Made by a program: the position numbers and the translations under genes. A DNA stretch of 64,000 bases, taken from PALSA-278 sp963760285. Lineage in GTDB: Bacteria > Acidobacteriota > Terriglobia > Acidiferrales > UBA7541. Of the stretch, positions 18,807-27,265 are shown piece by piece. Position 1 is the first letter of the stretch, and every line of letters starts with the position of its first letter. Location of the stretch: assembly GCA_963760285.1 (NCBI GenBank), contig CAVXCI010000004.1, forward strand, positions 1-64,000, written 5' to 3'. Under the pieces are notes generated by a model. That model saw nothing but the letters and a program-made list of their open reading frames with translations, was not told the DNA's origin and ran no database searches.

Positions 18807-19001
18807 GGAATCTCCCGAGTTTCGGCGCCGGTCATCCTGTTTCTACGTGAGGAGTGCCAAGAGCCAGCCTTTCGCCGATAACGCAGCATACTACCCGTCC
18901 GCGCCGTCCCGCAAGGACGTCCTGCGCCCAGTTTTCCCGCCCTTCATACCATCCAACAGGCGCCGAGTGGCCCACATGCCTTGGGAAGAGCCATGCCCGC
19001 C

Positions 19002-20408
19002 TTATTGCGAGATCTCGAACACTGTGCCGTAGCCGTAACTACCGTTCATGTAGTTGCCAGCCGAAGTGCCATAGGCATGGCCCTTTCCGTCGGTGATCAA
19101 TCCCGCCTGCGGGAACGCTCCGTCCAAACCGCCATTGAAGGTGTAAATTACACGCTCGGTTCCGTTCGCGAGTATTTCGAAGATCGTTCCGCAACCTGTT
19201 CCCTGGTTGGCGGTCATGCAGTTTCCCAACCCCCCTATGGCGGTGGTGCCGAATAAGCTGCCCTTGGAGTCCCTAAGCAATGGCCCTAGTGGGTTACCGC
19301 CGTCCGCATCGCCCATGAACGAGTGGAGAACCACTTCGTGATTTTGCGGGTTCAATTCGAATGCAGTACCGCAAGTGAATTCGGCGCAAGAACCGTTGCC
19401 CCCTGCTGCCGTGGTGCCATAGAAATTCCCCTGCGCGTCCTGCTGTATCAGACCTGCGTCGGGATATGCCCCATCCGGCGAGTACTGAAAGCTATACAGC
19501 ACAGATTCCTTGCCCGCGGGCGTAAACATATAGACGGTTCCGAAACCGTAGTCCCCCTGGCTCGAGCCGCCCTGAGCCGTGGTCCCGTATAAATTCCCTG
19601 CGGAATCCAGGATCGGAGCGGCTGCGGGGCCATTTCCATCGTAGCAGTTGCCGAAATTGTTCATGGATTGGCAGAAGGTATACAAAATCGTCTCCATTCC
19701 GGAACTATCCAGCTCGAATAGGATGCCCTCGCCATAGAAGCCCCCATAAAACGTCGTGCCGTACGCATTGCCTTTGCCATCCAGCGTCAGTCCCGCAAAC
19801 GGGTTTTGTCCGTCATTTGTACCGCCGAAGGAATGCAGCACCGTCTCTGTCCACGGCTCCCCCTTGGCGATTGGCGGAGAAAGCCTGAAGACGACTCCGC
19901 AGCCAAGGTAGCAAACGTCCGAGATGCTGCCACCGAATTCGGTTGTGCCATAGAGATTTCCCCCGGCGTCCATGGCCAGACCGCTGGTGGGAAAGCTGCC
20001 ATCCGGGCCGGTGAAGGCGTATAGAACCGTCTCCTTGCCGGAAGAACTGAGTTCGAAGACCACTCCGCACCCGCCTGAAAAACCACAGGGTGCGGTGGTT
20101 GCGCCACCTTCGCTGGTCGTGCCGTACAAATTCCCTTGCGTATCACGGATCAGCGGGGCAACAGGGAGTGCTCCATCGGAGCCCCCTTTGAAAGTGTAGA
20201 GAACTTTGAAATTCACGTTTGCCGGCGTGGCGTCTTCCGCGGCAGCAGAGTTCGCGGCATTCGCGGGGCGGGGCGCGCCGTTTTTCCCGGCAGCCGGGTG
20301 CGCGGCAAGTGCCGCGAATGCAATCGCCGCCGCAAATACCAGAGCGGCGGTTAGGACCCGCGGACTAAATTTCATAAGCCAGCGTTGCTTCCGTACCTTT
20401 GCGTCCAT
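19002..20408 (-). CDS. GloVer-type tandem-repeat secreted protein
   Basis: A 468-residue exported protein with an N-terminal signal (about residues 1-38, ending near AAHPAAG) and about eight GloVer repeats, each containing YTFKGGSDGALP, LIRDTQGNLYGTT and GCGVVFELSSSGKETVLY-type phrases. The ATG at 20408 is preceded by AGGAGAG. It ends YGYGTVFEISQ, almost identical to the end of the next gene upstream (20453-21630), so the two are tandem duplicates. The repeats predict a beta-propeller-like or superhelical beta structure; function is unknown. Confidence 0.88.
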   Translation of the reverse strand: MDAKVRKQRWLMKFSPRVLTAALVFAAAIAFAALAAHPAAGKNGAPRPANAANSAAAEDATPANVNFKVLYTFKGGSDGALPVAPLIRDTQGNLYGTTSEGGATTAPCGFSGGCGVVFELSSSGKETVLYAFTGPDGSFPTSGLAMDAGGNLYGTTEFGGSISDVCYLGCGVVFRLSPPIAKGEPWTETVLHSFGGTNDGQNPFAGLTLDGKGNAYGTTFYGGFYGEGILFELDSSGMETILYTFCQSMNNFGNCYDGNGPAAAPILDSAGNLYGTTAQGGSSQGDYGFGTVYMFTPAGKESVLYSFQYSPDGAYPDAGLIQQDAQGNFYGTTAAGGNGSCAEFTCGTAFELNPQNHEVVLHSFMGDADGGNPLGPLLRDSKGSLFGTTAIGGLGNCMTANQGTGCGTIFEILANGTERVIYTFNGGLDGAFPQAGLITDGKGHAYGTSAGNYMNGSYGYGTVFEISQ

Positions 20409-20452
20409 TATTAGCTCTCCTCTTGCATCGCCCATTATTTCCCGCGCGCGCC

Positions 20453-21630
20453 TTATTGCGAGATTTCGTACACCGTGCCGTAGCCATAGGCGTTGGAATC
20501 ACCGCCAGACGTCGTGCCATAGAAATGGCCTTCGTCGTCGGGAGTCAAACCAACCGAAGGGAACGCGCCCCCGGTGCCACCGGCGAACCTATGCAGCACT
20601 GTTTCAATCCCGAGAGGGGTTACCTTAAAGATCGTTCCATATCCCAGCCCACCTCCGCTTGTGGTCCCATACAAGTTGCCCCAATCATCGCGAAGCAATG
20701 TTCCGTCAAGCGGGAGCGCGCCATCATTTCCACCCGAAAATGAGTAGAGAATCGTTTCTGTGCCGTTCGGTTGCAATTGAAATACAATGCCGCACCCGCC
20801 ATTGTTGCAGGGCCCGCGGCCACCGCTTGAAGTTGTGCTGTAGAAGTTCCCCTGGGCATCCTGAATCAAGCTCGCACTGGGATACGCTCCATCGGGACTG
20901 AACTGGAAGCTGTACAAAACGGTCTCTTTGCCGCCAGGCGTCACCTTATATACGGTTCCAACGCCAAAGTCCCCCTCGGTCTCGCCACCCCCATACGTTG
21001 TTCCGTAAAGATTGCCCGCGGCATCTAAAATCGGAGTTGCTCGTGGCTCCGTTCCATCATCGCAATTCCCATAATCGTCAACTACCGAGCAAAAGTTATA
21101 CAAGACGGCCTCTTTGCCGGAGCGATCAATTCTGAAGACGACTCCACCATTGTTTTTTCCACCTTCAAAGGCCGTCCCGTATCCATTGCCTTTTCCGTCT
21201 GTTATCAGACCAGCAAACGGATTACCTCCATCATTCCCACCCGTGAACGAGTGCAGGGCCGTCTCTGTCCAAGGATTGCCCTCTGTCGTCGGCGGTGAAA
21301 GCTTGTAAACGACTCCGCAACCATACTCATTGCAATATTCCCCGGACTCGCCTCCAACCTGAGTTGTGCCGTAGAGGTTGCCCTTCGTATCCATGATTAA
21401 GCTGCCGATAGGGCCAAACCCGTCCGCGCCGCCAGTGCATCGGGCCCTGCGCCATCGGCACCGCCGCTGAATTTGTAGAGCGTCTTGAAATTTGCCGATG
21501 GCATTGCTTGCGTCGCGCCGGCCGAATGGACGCTGAAAACCGCAGCCACAATCACCAACGCAAATGCACCCACGACAGTTGCCTCCCGTGGCAAAAGTTT
21601 AAGAAACCTATTTTGCGCGACGCTTCTCAT
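20453..21630 (-). pseudogene. GloVer-type tandem-repeat protein, frameshift after signal peptide
   Basis: The tandem partner of 19002-20408. Residues 1-60 from the ATG at 21630 (GGGAGA upstream) give an export signal and the first half repeat, LYKFSGGADGAGP; the rest of the protein, about 315 residues of repeats from GGADGFGPIGSLIMDTKGN to YGYGTVYEISQ, is in another frame from about 21440 on. The join contains two imperfect copies of a GGCGG-GC-GA-GG segment about 32 bases apart, so a partial internal duplication (not a multiple of three) may be the cause of the shift. The body alone would lack an export signal. Confidence 0.8.
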
Positions 21631-21959
21631 CGTATGTCTCCCGTTTAAGCAGAACGTCTATCGAGCCAATAAGGCGGATTCACACCTTGCACTATGGGGG
21701 CGGAATTACTCAATCGGATCTCTTCCTATCGATGATTCGTTCCAGACGAGACACTTATGCCACGGGCGGGCGCGCCGAGTCTGTCCACTAACGGACACTT
21801 TCGCAAGGATGCAGGCTTGCGTCTCCACGGTTAGCTCGGGGACTGGCCACCGTTGACGCAGAGCAAGAACGCAGATGAAAGTCCGCCATGGAGCGCATCC
21901 ACCCGCCAGCTTTGCCGATTCGACCCCGGTTCTCTCCCTGCGCCGCCACCGGTTCGCCC
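21631..21959. other. Divergent intergenic region
   Basis: This separates the minus-strand GloVer gene from the plus-strand ribbon-helix-helix-like gene. The last 45 bases before 22005 hold the promoter and operator described separately; the remainder shows no gene or repeat I can support. Confidence 0.4.
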
Positions 21960-21992
21960 TTGACAATTAGTGGTACCATGGTACATTGGTAC
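21960..21992 (+). promoter_or_regulatory. Promoter with three 8-bp-spaced TGGTAC operator repeats
   Basis: A TTGACA -35 hexamer at 21960-21965 and a TACATT -10 at 21982-21987 are 16 bases apart. TGGTAC occurs at 21971, 21979 and 21987, exactly 8 bases between starts, and the first two form the 12-bp palindrome GTACCATGGTAC (21973-21984). The array covers the spacer and the -10 element, the expected position for a repressor. It lies directly before the small ribbon-helix-helix-like gene, suggesting autoregulation. Confidence 0.7.
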
Positions 21993-22004
21993 GCAGGAGG
22001 CACC

Positions 22005-22295
22005 ATGCCGAAGGAGCCAAGCTACATCGTCACGCGCGTGCAGACCGGAGTGCGCATCGAAAAGCGCCTGCTGAAAGTCTTGAAAGCGTTCGCCGACTAT
22101 CACGACATCACCCTGGGAGATCTCCTCGAAGGCATCGTTCTACACGCCTTCGATGGCAAACTTCCCTTCGCTCCCGCTTCCCTGGCGCGCATCAAGTCGC
22201 TGAAGAAATTCTATGGACTGGACCTCGACTCCCGCGCCAGCCATCGCCTGACGGAATCACGCCTCGCCCGCGCCCCCAAGGGTGACAAACGATGA
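22005..22295 (+). CDS. Small ribbon-helix-helix-like DNA-binding protein (putative autorepressor)
   Basis: A 96-residue basic protein. Residues about 11-50 fit a ribbon-helix-helix pattern: strand TGVRIEKRLL, helix LKVLKAFADYHDI, then TLGDLLEGIVLHAF. The C-terminal half is basic (LARIKSLKKFYGLDLDSRAS). The start at 22005 is set by AGGAGG at 21995-22000; an in-frame ATG at 21978 lies inside the operator and lacks a binding site. Its stop overlaps the start of the next gene by four bases (ATGA), implying translational coupling. The TGGTAC repeats in its promoter suggest it represses itself and the membrane gene. This is inference; no family match was tested. Confidence 0.68.
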   Translation: MPKEPSYIVTRVQTGVRIEKRLLKVLKAFADYHDITLGDLLEGIVLHAFDGKLPFAPASLARIKSLKKFYGLDLDSRASHRLTESRLARAPKGDKR

Positions 22296-22633
22296 CGGCA
22301 CCCCTCAGTAAGAGCATGCTCACCGCTTTGCGCTGGACGCTGGGGCTGGTGGTGCTCGCCGAGGGCGCGCGCACCTTCTATTTCGCGGTTTCCGCCGCCC
22401 ATGCTGTTCCCATGGACCACCTCCATGCTTTTCGCGTGGTCATTTCCGCGGCCGAAATCATCGCCGCCGTGCTCTTTCTGATTCCCGCGGCCACTTCCCT
22501 GGGCGGCTGGTCACTGCTGGTAATTTTCTTTCTCGCACTGGTCATTCATATCTCACACGGATATTTTCCAGACCTGGAGGTATTGGTTTACGGCGTGGTG
22601 GTGATCGCGGTGATGTCCGCGCGGAAAGAATGA
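22292..22633 (+). CDS. DoxX-like four-helix membrane protein
   Basis: A 113-residue protein with four hydrophobic helices (about residues 8-30, 42-64, 68-90, 92-109). Helix sequences such as LRWTLGLVVLAEGARTFYF and ISAAEIIAAVLFLIPAATS resemble the DoxX-like small membrane family. It overlaps the preceding small regulator gene by ATGA, so both are made from one message. The substrate or partner is unknown. Confidence 0.65.
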   Translation: MTAPLSKSMLTALRWTLGLVVLAEGARTFYFAVSAAHAVPMDHLHAFRVVISAAEIIAAVLFLIPAATSLGGWSLLVIFFLALVIHISHGYFPDLEVLVYGVVVIAVMSARKE

Positions 22634-22689
22634 ATTAACGATCGAGCGCAGCGACAGGCGCTCATATTTCGGCGGCGGATTATCGGGAT

Positions 22690-22970
22690 GGGCTTATGGA
22701 GAGAACACTTCCGAAGGTTCCGGCGAAAGGAGAACAGGAACGCCGGAACCTAATAAGAAGTGCGCCTGCCTGGGCGGGTTAACACCTCGGCAGCGGTTGC
22801 ACGAGCGCCTTTGCATCGCGCTTCCATCCGTACAGCAGGGTCCCGCGGTCTCTTTTCGGAGGCCGCGGGTTCCCAGCACCCTGCACCCCATGGGCATGGG
22901 GACTCTGCGTTTTCAAATCGTCGGCGGCGGGACCCAGTAGCAATCTCGTTGCACGATTTGAAAACAAATT
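22690..22970 (+). ncRNA. Candidate structured RNA / hairpin cluster in intergenic region
   Basis: The 784 bases between 22634 and 23417 hold no supported gene. Four strong hairpins follow one another: an 11-bp stem 22715-22725 with 22741-22751 (15-base purine-rich loop) enclosed by CACTT/AAGTG at 22706/22758; a double stem 22835-22848 with 22863-22869 and 22878-22884 (GCAGGGT/ACCCTGC outside, CCCGCGG/CCGCGGG inside); CCCCATG-GG-CATGGGG at 22886-22901; and a 13-bp stem 22909-22921 with 22953-22965. The strand is uncertain because hairpins read on both; plus is given since the flanking genes are plus. No known RNA consensus was recognised. A repeat element or attenuator is an alternative. Confidence 0.45.
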
Positions 22971-23417
22971 TGACCCTTAACCGCCGGCGCCACTCACAGA
23001 CCCGCTTCGCCCGGCTTCTATATCTCTTAGACGCTCCCTGCGGGAATATTCCTCATCCACGGGACATCTTTATTGCCATGCCCGGTACGGCTCGATTGCA
23101 CATCGCCGGCGATGCCGCAACTGCATGGGTTTTATCCTATGCTTACATCGGGCAGACGTTGTCACCGGGCCGTCACCAAGGTGCAAAAGAAATGTCGCGC
23201 GGTTGGAAGGCCTGCCCCCTGCCGCCTGATTGGCGCCCGCCGCGCTCCGCATCGCTTCTGGCGGAACAGCGATCGCCATTGCGGCTTTACAACCTCTCCC
23301 GGCTCCCTGAAAATGCTGACAGCAATGGATGCGGAATCACGCCGGGACAACTCCGGCATTCAGGCCCGTTGTCAGGTAAACTGGAAATCATAGCCACTGG
23401 AATCTCCGAGGAGAACA
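22971..23417. other. Intergenic remainder before yceI-like gene
   Basis: No gene is supported. A 14-bp palindrome CATCGCCGGCGATG lies at 23101-23114. A plus-strand open frame crossing this region has proline/arginine-rich composition, no ribosome binding site, and runs out of frame into the YceI gene, so I do not call it. The promoter of the YceI gene should be near 23370-23400. Confidence 0.4.
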
Positions 23418-24005
23418 ATGATGAAGAGAATCGTCCTGATCGCCGCGCTGGCCGCCATCACCTGTGCCGGAGCCCTCTCCGCTCTCGCGCAAACCACCAG
23501 CGAATGGCAGATTGACTCCGCGCACGCCAATGCCCAGTTCACTGTGCGCCACATGGGAATTTCCAACGTACAGGGCGAATTCGGCAAAATCACCGGCACG
23601 ATGCTACTGAATGAGCAGGACGTCACCAAGTCATCCGTCATGGCTACCATTGACGTCAACTCTCTCAACACGCGCAATTCATTCAGGGACCAGGACGTGA
23701 AGAGTGATGGCTATTTTGACGCTGCCAAATTTCCCAGCATGACGTTTCAGTCCAGGAAAATCACGCGTGTCGCCGATGGCAAACTGGCCATGACCGGGGA
23801 CTTGACGTTGCATGGCGTCACCAGGGAAGTCACCTTCGACGTGGACGGCCCAACTGACGCCATCAAGGATCCGCGCGGCGCCATGCGGCGGGGCGCGTCG
23901 GCTTCCGCCAAGATTCGCCGTTCCGATTTCGGCATGACCAAGGGCATACCAATGGTCGGCGATGATGTGAACATCCAGCTCGATCTTGAATTCGTGAAGA
24001 AGTGA
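23418..24005 (+). CDS. YceI family periplasmic protein
   Basis: A 195-residue exported lipocalin-like protein that in relatives binds polyisoprenoid lipids. The signal sequence MMKRIVLIAALAAITCAGAL ends near LSALAQ. Family motifs follow in order: WQIDSAHANAQFTVRHMG, VQGEFGKITGTM, DVNSLNTRNSFRDQDVKSDG, YFDAAKFPSMTFQS, GDLTLHGVTREVTF and DFGMTKGIPMVGDDV. GAGGAG lies 8 bases before the ATG. The gene is complete and about the usual length. The exact ligand is not predictable from sequence. Confidence 0.93.
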   Translation: MMKRIVLIAALAAITCAGALSALAQTTSEWQIDSAHANAQFTVRHMGISNVQGEFGKITGTMLLNEQDVTKSSVMATIDVNSLNTRNSFRDQDVKSDGYFDAAKFPSMTFQSRKITRVADGKLAMTGDLTLHGVTREVTFDVDGPTDAIKDPRGAMRRGASASAKIRRSDFGMTKGIPMVGDDVNIQLDLEFVKK

Positions 24006-24033
24006 GCGCCCCTACACGGCAGCCCGCGCGCGA

Positions 24034-25667
24034 ATGCCCGAAGATCCGATTATAGCCACGACTTCCGCCCCCGGGAACTCCGGCCCGCGCCGCGATGCCA
24101 GCGCCGCCCCGCCGAGCCTCTTCTCCAAGCTGTTGCGCGGAGGGGGCTCGGGCGCTACGCGGTGCTTGTGGCCGCGGGGATTTTTCTCAGCCGCATCGCC
24201 GGATTGATCCGCGACCGCGTTTTCGCCCACTACTTCGGCAATTCTGACGCGGCCGATGCCTTCAAGGCCGCTTTCCGCATTCCCAACTTTCTGCAGAATC
24301 TTTTTGGCGAAGGAGTCCTCTCCGCCTCCTTCATTCCCGTCTATGCCGGTCTTCTGGCGCCAAAAGAATAAGGAAGAAGCGCGGCGCGTGGCGCTGGCGC
24401 ATCGCCTCGTTGCTGGCGCTGGTCACTTCCCTGCTGGTGCTGGCCGGGGTGCTGGCCACGCCCTGGCTGATCGACGCCATCGCTCCCGGCTTCACGGGGC
24501 GAAACGCGAGCTGACCATCCACCTGGTGCGCATATTTTTCCCCGGCGCGGGTCTGCTGGTTTTCTCCGCATGGTGTCTGGGCATTCTCAACAGCCACCGC
24601 AAGTTTTTCATTTCTTACACCGCCCCGGTGGCCTGGAACGCCGCCATCGTCGCCGCGCTGATTGGCTTTGGCGGCCACATGACGCAGTTCCCGCTGGCCA
24701 TCGCCGTGGCCTGGGGCTCGGTGATCGGCAGCGGACTGCAACTGGGCGTGCAGCTCCCCGCCGTGCTGCGCCTGCTGGGTGAGTTCCGCCTGCGCTTCGG
24801 CTGGCGCCGGCGCACGTGCGAACCGTGGTCCGTAATTTCGCGCCGGTTTTCGTCAGCCGCGGCGTGGTGCAATTGAGCGCCTACGTGGACTCGCTGCTGG
24901 CGAGCTTCCTGCCCACCGGAGCGCTGGCCGCTCTGGCTTACGCCCAGACGATTTATATGCTGCCCGTCAGCCTGTTCGGCATGTCCGTTTCCGCCGCGGA
25001 GCTGCCGGAAATGTCCAGCGAGGTTGCTGGGATGAAAAATCGCTATACCGCGCTGCGCGCGCGCCTGAACACAGGATTGAAGCGCATCAGTTACTTCGTG
25101 GTTCCCTCGGCCATGGCCCTCCTGGCCCTGGGCGACGTGGTGGCCGCCGCCATTTATCAGACCGGCCGCTTCACCCACGCCGATGCGCGGTACCTCTGGG
25201 GCATTCTGGCCGGTTCCGGCGTCGGCCTGCTGGCGTCAACGCTGGGGCGTCTCTATTCTTCGACTTTCTACGCCCTGCGTGACACCCGCACGCCTTTGCG
25301 CTTCGCCATCATCCGCGTTTCATTAACCACGATTCTGGGATATCTGGCGGCGCTGCCGCTGCCGCGCTACCTCGGCGTGGAACAACGCTGGGGAGCCGCG
25401 GGATTGACCATCACCGCGGGTCTGGCCGCCTGGGTGGAGTTCACTTTGCTGCGCCGCGCGCTCAATCGCCGCATCGGATTTACCGGACTTCCCGCTTCCT
25501 ACGCCGCCGGCATTTGGGGGGTGGCGCTGGCCGCCGCCGCGCTGGGATGGGGTGTGCATCTCCTCATTGGCTCGCGCCATCCTATATATACAGGCGTGGC
25601 TGTCCTGGGCGCATATGGGTTGGCCTATCTTGGCGGCACAACCCTGTTGCGTCTACAGCCCCGGTGA
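24034..25667 (+). pseudogene. murJ: Lipid II flippase MurJ (MviN), multiple frame breaks
   Basis: The flippase that moves lipid II across the inner membrane for peptidoglycan synthesis. Identifiable parts: an N-terminus from the ATG at 24034 (MPEDPIIATTSAPGN); then, in another frame from about 24150, FLSRIAGLIRDRVFAHYFG and FRIPNFLQNLFGEGVLSASF; then a third frame, HLVRIFFPGAGLLVFSAWCL; then from about 24816 the remaining 280 residues, including RLYSSTFYALRDTRTPLRFA. Breaks lie near 24145, 24370-24400, 24495 and 24810. Several fall in G-runs, and compensating single bases restore a full-length MurJ. As MurJ is normally essential, sequence error is the simplest explanation. The following gene begins 73 bases downstream. 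Confidence 0.85.
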
Positions 25668-25740
25668 TCGGCTGGGGCGGTTCCATCGGCAGCCAGTACT
25701 TGACATTCGTGAATTAGGATTCCAGGATTGCTTTATAGAC

Positions 25741-26898
25741 ATGCCAGCCCACGCCTCCTCTCGAATGCGTAAGGCGAGTGCGCCGCACCGCAACAACTGG
25801 ACGCGGCTGCTGCTATTGGGCGCAGTTTGCCTGCTGGCCGGGGGACCGTTTTTTGCACAGGCTGTTCCCTCCAACATGCGTGTGGAATGGAAAAATGGGC
25901 TTCTCACCATCCACGCGGAGAATGCCCCTCTTTCGCAGATTGTCCAACGCGTGGCGCGCCTCACCGGGGTAAGTGTCTCCGGACTGGAACGGCTTCAGGG
26001 TCGCGCCAGCGTGAATCTCTCCTCCCAACCGCTTTCCGAAGGCCTCCAGATATTGTTGCCGGGCTGGGATTATGCCTATGCGCCGCCCGATCCGTCATTA
26101 GGGCAGCGAGGCGAACTATTGATCATGGTGCGTGGCAGCAAGGATGCGGCTTCTTCCGCCGCTCCCGTGCCCGTCACCGCCGACGCGGCGGATGCGGTCG
26201 CCGACAAAGATGGCGGCTGGCTGGATGACAATCCCGAAGACGATAAGAAAATCGCCGATCTCGGGAAGGCCGCGAAAAAAGGCGACACCGGAGCCCTGCG
26301 CGATGCCGTCCTCAACGGCGACCCCGAAGTGCAAGCGGCGGCATTCGACCTTTACAAGGCAATTGATTCAGCCGGCGCATTCGATGCTCTCTCTTCTGCT
26401 TCCCAGAGCGACAAATCCCAGGTCGCCATGCAATCCGTGGCGCTGCTGCTGCGCTCCGGCGCTGACAATGCCGTAATCCTTGCCACGCTGGGTTTGGATA
26501 CCAATAATTCCAATCAGAATGTAAGAACTTACGCCATCCAGTCTCTGCCGAACTATGGCTCCGATTCTCTCAGCTATCTGCAACAGGCGTTCGCGGATGG
26601 AGATCGCAATGCGCGGCTTGCCGTATTGCAGGCGGTGATGCGCTTTGACTGGGGACTACCTCTTCTGCAGCAGGCCACCAGCGATCCGGACGACCAAGTG
26701 CGCACTCTGGCCACGCAATTCCTGGCGGAAGCACAAGCCCACCCCGGCGTGGAGATGGCGCTTCCGGCAGCGGCCGATGGGCAGGACCAACCCGCGGCTC
26801 AGGGAGCCGACGGGCAGCAACCGCAGGGCGACACCGCCGATGATCCTTTTTCTGACTCCGACGGCGATGCTCCCCCGAACAGTCCGAATCAGCGCTGA
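25741..26898 (+). CDS. Exported STN-like/HEAT-repeat protein
   Basis: A 385-residue exported protein. After an N-terminal signal (about residues 1-38, ending at LLAGGPFFAQA), residues 48-100 (GLLTIHAENAPLSQIVQRVA, then VNLSSQPLSEGLQILLPG) resemble the STN domain found at the N-terminus of secretins and TonB signal transducers. From about residue 160 come HEAT-like helical repeats (AAFDLYKAIDSAGAFDALSS, VRTYAIQSLPNYGSDS, ARLAVLQAVMRFDWGLPLL, VRTLATQFLAEAQAHPGVE). The C-terminal 50 residues are Asp/Gln/Pro-rich and disordered. The ATG at 25741 is chosen because it leads into the signal; the frame is open further upstream. It may be a periplasmic adaptor; the function is unknown. Confidence 0.72.
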   Translation: MPAHASSRMRKASAPHRNNWTRLLLLGAVCLLAGGPFFAQAVPSNMRVEWKNGLLTIHAENAPLSQIVQRVARLTGVSVSGLERLQGRASVNLSSQPLSEGLQILLPGWDYAYAPPDPSLGQRGELLIMVRGSKDAASSAAPVPVTADAADAVADKDGGWLDDNPEDDKKIADLGKAAKKGDTGALRDAVLNGDPEVQAAAFDLYKAIDSAGAFDALSSASQSDKSQVAMQSVALLLRSGADNAVILATLGLDTNNSNQNVRTYAIQSLPNYGSDSLSYLQQAFADGDRNARLAVLQAVMRFDWGLPLLQQATSDPDDQVRTLATQFLAEAQAHPGVEMALPAAADGQDQPAAQGADGQQPQGDTADDPFSDSDGDAPPNSPNQR

Positions 26899-27265
26899 CG
26901 ATTTTTGCGCGGCGCCATTATCCTCGTCATACTTGCACGCCGATCCCGCCGAACAACTCCCGCGTTCGCAGTTCTTCGCCTCCTGCCGTTGCCGCTTGTA
27001 TCGCATTGACCGGCCTGATTGTTCCGTGCGTTGGCGCGCGCCTTTCCGCCCATCGCGCGACGTAGCCTTTGACCATGGGCGAATCAGCAATTTCCGCGGC
27101 GGTTGAAATGGAGGCAGGGAAACAGCCAGCCGCGCCGGGAATCCGTCCATGGATTCCCGGCGCGGCCGTGTGGTGGCTTGCTTAGTGTTGTCTTCTGACC
27201 GGCGCCGTAATCGCGGCGGCGGGTATCCTGGTCCGTGTGATGTGTACGAACGTCATCGGCGCGCC
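26899..27265. other. Convergent intergenic region
   Basis: The stretch lies between two convergent genes. Apart from the strong hairpin at 27129-27166 I see no gene, RNA or repeat. Confidence 0.4.
27129..27166. terminator. Strong hairpin, likely bidirectional terminator
   Basis: A perfect 16-bp inverted repeat (27129-27144 and 27151-27166) with a 6-base loop, between the plus-strand gene ending at 26898 and the minus-strand gene ending at 27266. There is no T-tract, so it would act as a non-canonical or RNA-stabilising end structure. Confidence 0.5.

Noticed and set aside
22760..23515. Plus-strand frame of about 251 codons through the hairpin cluster
   Set aside because: It overlaps the YceI start in another frame, has no binding site, and its sequence follows the hairpins; not protein-like.
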